Shown piece by piece: positions 36,176 to 44,338 of a stretch of 64,000 bases of DNA. The notes under the pieces were generated by a model. The model ran no database searches and was not told where the DNA came from. It saw nothing but the letters and a program-made list of their open reading frames with translations. Made by a program: the position numbers and the translations under genes. The stretch lies in contig JADJEQ010000015.1 of NCBI GenBank assembly GCA_016709025.1, positions 1-64,000 of the forward strand. The letters run 5' to 3'. Within the stretch, counting starts at the first letter, position 1. Each line of letters starts with the position of its first letter. The DNA comes from Bacteroidales bacterium (GTDB lineage Bacteria > Bacteroidota > Bacteroidia > Bacteroidales > Lentimicrobiaceae).

Positions 36176-39100
36176 ATGATACACAAACTGCTGAATCTCA
36201 TTTTCATCCTATGCTCGTTGCAGGTTTCTGCTCAATCCGGGCAACTTAACATCAGCCGTATCAGCCAGATGCCTGATTTACCGGCTCCCCTGCAGATCAG
36301 GGACTGGAGACAGGTGTCCCTGGATTACGATCAGTATGTATTTGATCTGACCAAAACCGGGCAATATCTTCCGCTTTCGCGCCTGGGGACCATCGGCCAG
36401 TTCAATTATCCCGATAATATACCCATATTCCTCGATTCTTATGTGGGTGCAGATGGCCACCTCAACCAGGCCGAAGCCATCAACATCATGCCGGCCATCA
36501 TCGGCGGCTCACTCGTTGGCATTGATAAGAGCAACCAGAACGGGATGAACTGGGTGGCTATGTCAAAGGATTTCTTTAACCTGGAGAACGGACAAAATGT
36601 TTACCTCAACGGCTATTCAACCACTTCAGGCAGCGACTGGTGGTACGATCTGGTGCCCAATGTTTATTTTTATCAGCTAAAATCTTTGTATCCTGATGCT
36701 GCTCCGGAATTCAGCACCCAGTTTACCTCCGTGGCCGACCGTTGGTTGTGGGCCGTGCACCAGCTTGGCGGGAGTACCACGCCATGGAGTATCCCCAACA
36801 TGAACTACCGGGCTTTTAACCTGGCCACAGGTCAACCGCTGGATGAAAGTGTTCCCGAACCTGAATCGGCCGGTAGCATTGCCTGGCTGCTTTACAATGC
36901 TTACCTGGAAACAGGCAGCCGGGATTATTTCGAAGGCGCCCAGCTTGCCATGGATTTTCTGGCAGGATGGGAGACCAATCCCTCCTATGAACTCCAGTTA
37001 CCTTACGGAACGCTTGCAGCCGCGCGCATGAATGCCGTTGAAGAAACGAGCTATCCGATACAAAAAATGCTGGATTGGTGTTTCGACCGGGGCGATTTGC
37101 GCGGCTGGGGCTCCATCGTGGGAACCTGGGGTGGTTACGATGTTTCGGGCCTGATCGGCGAAGCCAACGATGGGGGCAACGACTACGCTTTTATTATGAA
37201 CGGTTTTCAACAGGCAGCTGCCCTGGCGCCACTGCCCAAATACGACAAACGCTATGCAAAGGCCATTGCCAAATGGTTGCTGAATGTCACCAACGCCAGC
37301 CGGCTGTTTTATCGCAATGCCCTTCCCGAAAACCTGCAGGATTCTTATGCCTGGTCTCTGGCCAACGATCCGGATGCCTGCATTCCACATGAATCAATGA
37401 AAGAACTGTGGTTAGGAAAAACACCTTTTGCCACCGGCGATGCGATCGGAGGGGGATGGGCAGCGACCAACCTGTCGCTCTACAGCGGTTCAAGTGTAGG
37501 ATACCTGGCCGCCGTTGTTAAGCAAACCAATGTTCCGGAAATCCTTCAGATCGACCTCAATAAAACCGACTTTTACGGACAAAACGAATTCCCTTCCTGG
37601 TTGTACTTTAATCCGGCAACGGTGAGCAAGCAGGTGTCGGTTACCCTGCCACCAGGCACTTTCGGAGTTTATGAAACCCTGACCGAAACGATTATTCAGT
37701 CCTCAGTTTCAGGCAGTTTTCAACTGACTATTCCTGCCAGCGAAGCCAGGCTTATCCGCCTGTTTACAGCCGGACTGGTGCCGCAAAGCAACAATGGAAG
37801 ACTAATGGTCGGAGATAATGTCCTGGATTATCATTATCAATATGATTATTCAGAGAATCTGCGCATCAAAGCGCTTTCAACGGAACAAAATCCATTAATA
37901 ATAAACGCTACTTTCACTGCATTCTGTGAACCTGGAAACATCAACAACGGAGACCCGGTTCAGTTTGAGTGGTTTATCGACGATGTGCCAATTGCGGGTC
38001 AGAACCTGTCACAGGCTGTGCTTACGGCTCCGGCAAATCCGGCGGAAATTGTATTGAAATGCAGGGTTACTGCCAACGGACAGACCGCCGAAGACACCCT
38101 GCATCTTCAGGTTGTTGACCGTATTCCAGTTCCACCGGTGGTGAATGGAATTCAGCCGGCATTCAAATACACGGTCATTGGTGAGCAAAACACGTTTACC
38201 GCCCAGGTGGAACCGGCATTTGGGGAAATACTGGAATTTAACTGGAGTGCAAGCGCCGGAACCCTGAATCAGACCTTCGGGAACCCTGTTACCTGGCAGG
38301 CACCGGAATCGCCATCGGTGGGAACCATTATGTTGACAGTTACGAATCAGGATTTGCTTTCCACCACTGTTTCAACCGGGGCATTGGTGAAAGATACGAT
38401 GATGGCTGTTCAAACACCGCTGATCTGGTATCCCTTTGATACAGACAATAAAAACGCAGTTGCCGATCGCTTCCATGCCACCGTTTCCGGAGCTACCAAA
38501 ACAGAGGATGCTCGGGGAGCTCCATCACTGGCTTACCGTTTTACATCGGGGTCAAACATCATTTATACTGAGAATCACGCCGATCTGAACTTTGTAGATG
38601 CCGTAAGTCTGAGTTGTTGGGTGAAGTGTGAACAGTTCGGATCGGAACGGTTTATTATCTCACATGGTTCATGGCAGCAGCGTTACAAGCTTTCCATTAC
38701 TCCGGAAGGTTACCTGCGCTGGACGGTGAAAACAAGCACGGGAGTATCCGATCTGGATGGTTCAACACCAATAGAACTGAACCGCTATTATCATGTTACC
38801 GTTCTTTATACGGGTTACTCGATGGAAATGTATCTGGATGGCAACCTTGATACGTTTAAAGACTTTTCAGGGACTATTCAGCCATCCACTAAGCCAATTA
38901 CCATCGGGCGGATGGATAACACAGAAACGCTTTATTCGCTTCGCGGAAGCGTAGATGAATTTAAGCTCTGGGATAGGGAAATACCGGTTCCACAGATTGA
39001 AAAGCTAAAAACTTTATGGGCAACACCCATAGGAATCGAAGAGAATGAAATGAATGCAAGAATCTGGCCGAATCCGGCGGAAGATGTGATTTTTGTAGAG

Positions 39101-39292
39101 TTGAACGGGAATACGGATATCGCTGGGATTTCCCTTTTTTATACTGATGGAAGAGAACTAAAGGATTGCACAGTTGAAAAACGGCATTCAGGGATCAGCA
39201 TTAAAATTCCCGGTACGGCTGAAGGTTTGTACCTGCTTCGTGTTGCGACGAAAGATGGTCATACAGCAACCCGGAAGATAATTATCAGGTAA
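36176..39292 (+). CDS. T9SS-exported multidomain protein, paralogue of the 26475 lipoprotein
   Basis: A 1038-residue secreted protein. The signal peptide is LNLIFILCSLQVSAQ. Residues about 20-545 match the 26475-28193 protein in pattern: NISRISQMPDLPAPLQIRDW, GIDKSNQNGMNWVAMS, SDWWYDLVPNVYFY, YDVSGLIGEANDGGNDYAF, NVTNASRLFY. Then come two Ig/PKD-like segments (about 560-740), a LamG-like domain (about 745-940; VDAVSLSCWVKCEQFG, GSVDEFKLWDREIPV) and a type A T9SS domain (about 955-1038; ARIWPNPAEDVIFVEL, AEGLYLLRVATKDG). I do not recognise the catalytic family. It may be a large surface enzyme of the PUL. It follows the GH13 gene closely. Confidence 0.75.
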   Translation: MIHKLLNLIFILCSLQVSAQSGQLNISRISQMPDLPAPLQIRDWRQVSLDYDQYVFDLTKTGQYLPLSRLGTIGQFNYPDNIPIFLDSYVGADGHLNQAEAINIMPAIIGGSLVGIDKSNQNGMNWVAMSKDFFNLENGQNVYLNGYSTTSGSDWWYDLVPNVYFYQLKSLYPDAAPEFSTQFTSVADRWLWAVHQLGGSTTPWSIPNMNYRAFNLATGQPLDESVPEPESAGSIAWLLYNAYLETGSRDYFEGAQLAMDFLAGWETNPSYELQLPYGTLAAARMNAVEETSYPIQKMLDWCFDRGDLRGWGSIVGTWGGYDVSGLIGEANDGGNDYAFIMNGFQQAAALAPLPKYDKRYAKAIAKWLLNVTNASRLFYRNALPENLQDSYAWSLANDPDACIPHESMKELWLGKTPFATGDAIGGGWAATNLSLYSGSSVGYLAAVVKQTNVPEILQIDLNKTDFYGQNEFPSWLYFNPATVSKQVSVTLPPGTFGVYETLTETIIQSSVSGSFQLTIPASEARLIRLFTAGLVPQSNNGRLMVGDNVLDYHYQYDYSENLRIKALSTEQNPLIINATFTAFCEPGNINNGDPVQFEWFIDDVPIAGQNLSQAVLTAPANPAEIVLKCRVTANGQTAEDTLHLQVVDRIPVPPVVNGIQPAFKYTVIGEQNTFTAQVEPAFGEILEFNWSASAGTLNQTFGNPVTWQAPESPSVGTIMLTVTNQDLLSTTVSTGALVKDTMMAVQTPLIWYPFDTDNKNAVADRFHATVSGATKTEDARGAPSLAYRFTSGSNIIYTENHADLNFVDAVSLSCWVKCEQFGSERFIISHGSWQQRYKLSITPEGYLRWTVKTSTGVSDLDGSTPIELNRYYHVTVLYTGYSMEMYLDGNLDTFKDFSGTIQPSTKPITIGRMDNTETLYSLRGSVDEFKLWDREIPVPQIEKLKTLWATPIGIEENEMNARIWPNPAEDVIFVELNGNTDIAGISLFYTDGRELKDCTVEKRHSGISIKIPGTAEGLYLLRVATKDGHTATRKIIIR

Positions 39293-39374
39293 ATTAATTA
39301 TCAGTTTAAATTTGAATTGGAACTGTTAATTGATCTGGCATTTATAAGCTCTTAAGATTAAGAAACCTTAGAAA

Positions 39375-39410
39375 TCCTATGTGCCTATGTTCTTCTATCT
39401 GCCTATGTGT
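39375..39410. repeat. CCTATGTG-type short repeat array before the 39504 gene
   Basis: Words CCTATGT, GCCTATGT and GCCTATGTG recur at a spacing of 7-8 nt and around 17 nt. It is one more family of short degenerate intergenic repeats. The rest of the 39293-39503 spacer shows nothing. Confidence 0.6.
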
Positions 39411-39503
39411 TTGATCAACAGCTAAATAATTTATAAAGACATGACACTACTGTTTGCTGAATCAATTCTAATTGTACCAATTTCTTGACTCAAATCGCAG
39501 ATT

Positions 39504-41966
39504 ATGTTAAACCTCAGATACAAATTGCAGTTCTTTCTGCTTAGCCTGATAACTATAGCAGTTACAACGGCTTATAGTCAATCGCTGGAGCTCAGAATTG
39601 CGGGCGATGAAAAGACCGGTTTCCGTGTTGAAATCTACAATGCCTCAGAATTACTTGTTACCAGCTCCGGGGAATTTTCATTACAACTGAGCAACCTCGA
39701 CCTGAGTACCATTGCAGATTTACCTGACTGGACAGGTCAGCAATGGGAAGGAAATGAAAAACGCATTACGCTGAAAAGGAATTCCTATATCCCTGAGTTT
39801 GATGCAAACCTTATGGTTGCGGTTACCTACGAAGTAGTAAATACCAATATCGTGAAGAAGTCTGTTGAGCTGTTTCAGCCTTCCATGCCGGGGATGTATT
39901 ATATTTTGGAGCAAACTTCAAGGCCGGCTGAAAAACCATTGCGTTATGTCAGTTTCGAATACGAGAATTTTCCCGGTGGATTTGTGCATGAAATTTATCC
40001 ATCTGCAGGTTTCATAACACCCGGCAATTATGTGGTTGGTTTCCTGACCGATGCCGGTTATAAAAATCAGTTTACAAGAAACACCCGCCGCCGTTTCAGT
40101 GGAAGAGGCGGAGGATTCGTTGGGATGCGGCGTTTGCCGGATGTCAATCTGTTTGAAGTTTCCACCAGTTCCGAACAGGCCAAAAACAACCATTACATCA
40201 GGCAAACATTCGGCGAGATACTCAACCTGGATGCCGGGTCAAAAACCTGGTTGACTTTACCGGATAATTATCAAAAAGAAGGCAACGCGGAAGTTCAGTG
40301 GAAGGATAGCCTGATCACCATCACCGGCCATCCGGGCGGCAGGGCAGGGGTTGAGTTCATCACACCCTTTAAGGATCAGAAACTATATACCATTTCATTC
40401 CTGTGCAAAGGAAATACCGGCGTGGCGGTGAAGCTGTTCAGGGTCAAAAACGGACAGAAAACCATCGAACTGGAACAGGGGGTAAAGTACATCGATAACT
40501 TTCCGGCCAACGAAAAGGAATGGACTCAGTTTAAAGGAAGCATCCTGGTTCCATACATTGAGCATGACAGTGTAGCCATGTTCATTGGCTCACAGTCGGG
40601 TAAGGAATGCCGGCTTCAGATCAGAAATCTGCTGTTCTCTGAGCATCAGCCGCAATCAGAGCCCTACAACCTGCTCCCATTGGGCGAAAAGGTAGAGAAA
40701 ACCACCTATGTTTTTGTGGAACCATGGAAATCGCAACAGCAGTTTATGATCTCCTCGCAGTCGCGATTGGCTGAAGCGAAGGGCTTTCAGGGATCGCAGA
40801 TTGAGAAAATGCTGTATGCCAATTTCAATATGCTTACCTGGATCACCGATACCCGCGATTTTACGCCCTTCAATGTGCCCAATATGAATTATGCACCGGA
40901 CATGTACAACCGGGACTCATTTTTTGCCACGGTTTCAACCTACAACAAGGCGCTGAACCTTTCAATATGGGAACAATGGGGTAAAACCCAGACGCCGGAA
41001 GGCGGAATTGGCACCATCATCACCCCATTCATGGGATCGGTGGAGGCAAAAGACAACGAAGCGACCATTCAGTGGCTGATCTGGGCCATGCTGAACAAAC
41101 GCCGGTTTGGGGTTACGCTTCCGCAGGATAAGATTCAGAAAGCAGTTGATTATGTGTTGAACGAATTTGATGCCGACCGCGACGGGAAATGTACCGCCCG
41201 TTTTTCGCTGAGCCAGGTCGATATCGTTGATTTCAATCCCAAAACCGACCGGCTGGGGGTCAATCAGGGCATGCTGGCCATTGCCTTGAGAACAATAAAG
41301 GAGTTGGGATTTGATATTTCAGAAGACTATATCCAAAAGGCAGAAGAGGAATACCGCAATTTTTACGACAAGGAAAGAAAACACCTCCTGTTCGACCGTA
41401 ACTTCCCCGACATCATCACCCTCACCGACCTGGAACCCGAGTTCTTTTCCCTCTGGTTATTCAACCGGCCTTTGCTCACCGATGAAATGGTAAAAAACCA
41501 CCTTGACCAGATTCCGGTGCTGAATAAAGTATCCGGCTCACCGCATCCGGAATTCGGGACAACCGCCCCTATCTGTGTAAGGTTGACAAAGGAAGCTCCC
41601 GGGTTTTCCTATCTAACCGGAGACTATCAGCCTTTTGAAAAATTCGGGGAGGAAAACTACAGCAATGGGAAAAGCGATGGTTTCTACTACAATGGCGGAA
41701 GCTGGTTCAGGGCAGAGTATTGTGCCTATGTAGCTGGAATGAAACATGGCTGGGAAAATGCGGAAATCCTGATGGAGAACAGGATCTGGGCGGAGATTTA
41801 TCTACATCCTGAGTGGCCGTTCAGCAAGGAATTTATTCCAACCAAATATACGACTACCGACAGTTGGTGGCCTTCTACGCGCGGCCTGTGCTGGAATGTC
41901 TTTATCCTGATGGCCAATGAGGTTGCGGGTTTGAGAACGCCGGAGATGGATCCGGACTATAGATGA
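39504..41966 (+). CDS. Secreted putative six-hairpin glycosidase
   Basis: An 820-residue protein with the signal peptide FFLLSLITIAVTTAYS. The N-terminal half (about 25-390) is beta-rich, with a carbohydrate-binding-like segment (WKDSLITITGHPGGRAGVEF, about 265-375). The C-terminal half (about 410-815) is helical with conserved aromatic and acidic motifs: NVPNMNYAPDMYNRDSFFA, LNLSIWEQWGKTQTPEGGIG, NEATIQWLIWAMLNKR, NQGMLAIALRTI, DGFYYNGGSWFRAEYCAY and DSWWPSTRGLCWNVF. These resemble (alpha/alpha)6 toroid glycosidases (GH15/37/63-like), but I cannot assign a family. Strand and neighbours place it at the end of the PUL. Hexamer repeats begin right at its stop codon. Confidence 0.7.
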   Translation: MLNLRYKLQFFLLSLITIAVTTAYSQSLELRIAGDEKTGFRVEIYNASELLVTSSGEFSLQLSNLDLSTIADLPDWTGQQWEGNEKRITLKRNSYIPEFDANLMVAVTYEVVNTNIVKKSVELFQPSMPGMYYILEQTSRPAEKPLRYVSFEYENFPGGFVHEIYPSAGFITPGNYVVGFLTDAGYKNQFTRNTRRRFSGRGGGFVGMRRLPDVNLFEVSTSSEQAKNNHYIRQTFGEILNLDAGSKTWLTLPDNYQKEGNAEVQWKDSLITITGHPGGRAGVEFITPFKDQKLYTISFLCKGNTGVAVKLFRVKNGQKTIELEQGVKYIDNFPANEKEWTQFKGSILVPYIEHDSVAMFIGSQSGKECRLQIRNLLFSEHQPQSEPYNLLPLGEKVEKTTYVFVEPWKSQQQFMISSQSRLAEAKGFQGSQIEKMLYANFNMLTWITDTRDFTPFNVPNMNYAPDMYNRDSFFATVSTYNKALNLSIWEQWGKTQTPEGGIGTIITPFMGSVEAKDNEATIQWLIWAMLNKRRFGVTLPQDKIQKAVDYVLNEFDADRDGKCTARFSLSQVDIVDFNPKTDRLGVNQGMLAIALRTIKELGFDISEDYIQKAEEEYRNFYDKERKHLLFDRNFPDIITLTDLEPEFFSLWLFNRPLLTDEMVKNHLDQIPVLNKVSGSPHPEFGTTAPICVRLTKEAPGFSYLTGDYQPFEKFGEENYSNGKSDGFYYNGGSWFRAEYCAYVAGMKHGWENAEILMENRIWAEIYLHPEWPFSKEFIPTKYTTTDSWWPSTRGLCWNVFILMANEVAGLRTPEMDPDYR

Positions 41967-42217
41967 GGTTGAGGTTAAGGTTGAGGTAAAGGTTAAGGTT
42001 GAGGTTGAAGGTTGAGACTAAGGTTAAGATATTGAACAGAATTCTTCGTAGTTTTATATGTTCACTTTAAATCTAATGAAGAATGTAATGAGAAAAAGTT
42101 CAAATTTATAATTCTATTTTCAATGGGCCCAGAAGGCAGAGGGTTTGTAGGATGAGTCCCAACTTTAGGTACCCAGATTCTTACTTTAAGCTTTAGACTT
42201 TTTACTTTGAGCTTGGT
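41967..42217. repeat. Spacer with GGTTGA hexamers at one end and heptads at the other
   Basis: GGTTGA, GGTTAA and AGGTTGA-type words fill 41967-42027, starting at the stop codon of the glycosidase gene. At the other end (42182-42214) a CTTTAGACTTTTTACTTTG array abuts the stop codon of the convergent hypothetical gene. The two arms are different families. The 150 bp between shows no gene. Confidence 0.75.
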
Positions 42218-42598
42218 TTACCAGCTTCCTGCCGGCGAAAATAAAAAATCGGTCTGGCTGTCAACATCGTACAAATATTGATAACCTTTTGTTTCATGTG
42301 TGCAAAACTGATCGAGCAGGACAATCATTTTTTCATACCCGGCTATGGTTAGATCGCAATAGAACCGGTTTTTACCGGAGGTGGTAATTCCTTCATCTTC
42401 GTCCGATATTCGAAGGGTAAGCCTGCAGTTGCGGGCCTCAATAAAATCAATGGTTGAAAGGTCGAGCGGCTGATTGTTTAGAACCACAGTCTGATGAACA
42501 ATCTTCCGGAACTTATCCGCTTCGGCACTATCGAAATTGTAGAGCCTGACGATGTTGTCGCCGTATTCATTTATGTTGTCAATGTAATCGAGTTGCAT
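42218..42598 (-). CDS. Conserved hypothetical protein
   Basis: A 126-residue soluble protein: MQLDYIDNINEYGDNIVRLY at the start, then RNCRLTLRISDEDEGI, FYCDLTIAGYEKMIVLLDQF and a C-terminal FLFSPAGSW. It is acidic and has no signal peptide or membrane segment. I do not recognise a domain; it looks like the short Bacteroidota proteins often found as single genes of unknown role. It lies 20 bp downstream of the CoA-transferase B gene on the same strand, so it may be the last gene of that operon. Confidence 0.6.
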   Translation of the reverse strand: MQLDYIDNINEYGDNIVRLYNFDSAEADKFRKIVHQTVVLNNQPLDLSTIDFIEARNCRLTLRISDEDEGITTSGKNRFYCDLTIAGYEKMIVLLDQFCTHETKGYQYLYDVDSQTDFLFSPAGSW

Positions 42599-42618
42599 TT
42601 AGTTTGCCCGGGTAAAAA

Positions 42619-43275
42619 TTAAAAACGCATTTCGGGTATTTCCCCATCCACGATTAACCGTCCTGAAGTCGCCTTGCGGATTTCGTCGACCGAAACACCA
42701 GGCGCCCGCTCGAGCAGTTTAAAACCATATTCTGTTACTTCAATAACCGCCAGATCGCTCACGATTTTCTTCACACACCTGACTCCGGTGAGCGGTAAGG
42801 TACACTCCTGAAGTAACTTGGATTCTCCATCCTTGCTGCAATGCTGCATGGCCACGATGATGTTTTTGGCAGATGCCACCAGATCCATGGCGCCACCCAT
42901 GCCTTTTACCATTTTGCCAGGGATTTTCCAGGATGCGATATCTCCTTTGTCGGTCACTTCAAAAGCACCCAGCACGGTCAGGTCAACATGCCCGCCGCGG
43001 ATCATCGCAAAACTGGTGGAGGAATCAAAAAAGGAGCCACCGGGTAATACAGTTACGGTTTGTTTTCCGGCATTGATCATATCGGCATCGGCCTGGCCCT
43101 TTTCCGGGAAAGGCCCCATACCCAGCATCCCGTTTTCCGATTGCAGCACCACCTCAATTCCTTCCGGCACATAATTGGCCACCAGCGTCGGAATACCAAT
43201 TCCAAGGTTAACATAATACCCGTCTTTCAGTTCCTGCGCGATGCGTTGCGCGATCTGTTCTTTTGTTAGTGCCAT
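42619..43275 (-). CDS. 3-oxoacid CoA-transferase subunit B
   Basis: A 218-residue beta subunit of a class I CoA-transferase (scoB/atoA/ctfB type). It carries the catalytic glutamate motif in VVLQSENGMLGMGPFP (SENG, Glu at about residue 47) and IPGKMVKGMGGAMDL, VSAKNIIVAMQHCSKDGESK and VTEYGFKLLERAPGVS, all family marks. It moves CoA between succinyl-CoA or acetyl-CoA and acetoacetate or butyrate. Subunit A is upstream on the same strand. The acetoacetate made by the HMG-CoA lyase at 48368-49231 is a likely substrate. Confidence 0.93.
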   Translation of the reverse strand: MALTKEQIAQRIAQELKDGYYVNLGIGIPTLVANYVPEGIEVVLQSENGMLGMGPFPEKGQADADMINAGKQTVTVLPGGSFFDSSTSFAMIRGGHVDLTVLGAFEVTDKGDIASWKIPGKMVKGMGGAMDLVASAKNIIVAMQHCSKDGESKLLQECTLPLTGVRCVKKIVSDLAVIEVTEYGFKLLERAPGVSVDEIRKATSGRLIVDGEIPEMRF

Positions 43276-43309
43276 ACTTTGATATATTATGTATTCTGGT
43301 TTATTTTTT

Positions 43310-43405
43310 GAAGTCAGAAGTCAGAAGTCAGAGGTCAGATATTGGAAAATCCGCAACCGACCGAAGGGAGTTCACCGCAGGTAATCCGCAATCCGAATTC
43401 TGAAA
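43310..43405. repeat. Heptad array in the spacer between CoA-transferase subunits
   Basis: GAAGTCA, GAAGTCA, GAAGTCA, GAGGTCA stand in tandem at 43310-43337, 35 bp upstream of the subunit B start. The other end, near the subunit A stop, has AATCCGC/AATCCGA/ATTCTGA words (about 43380-43405), also 7 nt long. Two subunits of one enzyme are normally almost touching, so the 133-bp spacer itself is unusual. Confidence 0.75.
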
Positions 43406-43408
43406 TTC

Positions 43409-44098
43409 CTACCTTTCAGTCAACCGCTCAATCCTCTTCTCATAATTGCTTCCCTGAAAAATCCGTTGCACAAAAATGCCCGGAGTATGTATCTGATTGG
43501 GATCCAGTTCACCGGCAGGCACCAGTTCTTCCACTTCGGCAATGGTGATTTTACCTGCAGTCGCCATCGCCTGGTTAAAGTTATTGGCGGTGTGGCGGTA
43601 GATCAGGTTACCATGGGTATCGCCCTTCCAGGCTTTAACAATGGCAAAATCAGCCGTAAGCGCATGTTCCATCAGATGAGGTTTGCCGTTGAATTCCCAT
43701 ACTTCTTTGCCTTCGGCAACTTCAGTACCATAACCGGCAGGAACAAAGAAAGCCGGAATACCTGCGCCACCGGCCCGGCAACGTTCAGCCAGGGTGCCCT
43801 GGGGAATTAACTCTACTTCAAGTTCGCCACTCAGCAACTGCCGCTCAAACTCAGCATTTTCCCCCACATAGGAGGAAATCATTTTATGAATCTGCCTGTT
43901 TTTAAGCAGGAAGCCAAGCCCGAAATCATCTACCCCGGCATTGTTTGAAATGCATGTCAATCCTTTAATTCCGGAGGCTGCCAGCGCAGTAATCGTATTT
44001 TCAGGAATGCCGGAAAGACCGAATCCACCAACCATAAGTGTCATTCCATCTTTAATCCCGGCAATAGCTTCACGGGCATTGTTAACCACCTTTTTCAT
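43409..44098 (-). CDS. 3-oxoacid CoA-transferase subunit A
   Basis: A 229-residue alpha subunit. It opens MKKVVNNAREAIAGIKDGMTLMVGGFGLSGIPENTI, the glycine-rich family motif, and has CISNNAGVDDFGLGFLL, ISSYVGENAEFERQ, PQGTLAERCRAGGAGIPAFF and KAWKGDTHGNLIYRHTANNFN. It forms the CoA-transferase with the B subunit encoded downstream (42619-43275). The enzyme family covers succinyl-CoA:acetoacetate and acetate:acetoacetyl/butyryl-CoA transferases, which sequence alone cannot separate. The ATG at 44098 is clear. Confidence 0.94.
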   Translation of the reverse strand: MKKVVNNAREAIAGIKDGMTLMVGGFGLSGIPENTITALAASGIKGLTCISNNAGVDDFGLGFLLKNRQIHKMISSYVGENAEFERQLLSGELEVELIPQGTLAERCRAGGAGIPAFFVPAGYGTEVAEGKEVWEFNGKPHLMEHALTADFAIVKAWKGDTHGNLIYRHTANNFNQAMATAGKITIAEVEELVPAGELDPNQIHTPGIFVQRIFQGSNYEKRIERLTER

Positions 44099-44338
44099 AT
44101 TCTGAATTTTGCATTTGAAAGTACAACATTTTGTGAGTCATTCACGAAAGGTTAGAAAAATTCTTTTAATCATTAGGAAAGTTTTACACAACTTTAATTT
44201 GTTGTATCTTTATATACCTGTCTCACTATTGTTTAGCCCTGATCAACGGCTGTTTCCTCTCACAATAACAGAAATATTGAAATTCATGCCAATCGCTGGT
44301 TCTGTGATCTGATTACACCTTAAATCTGACGTGGAATT

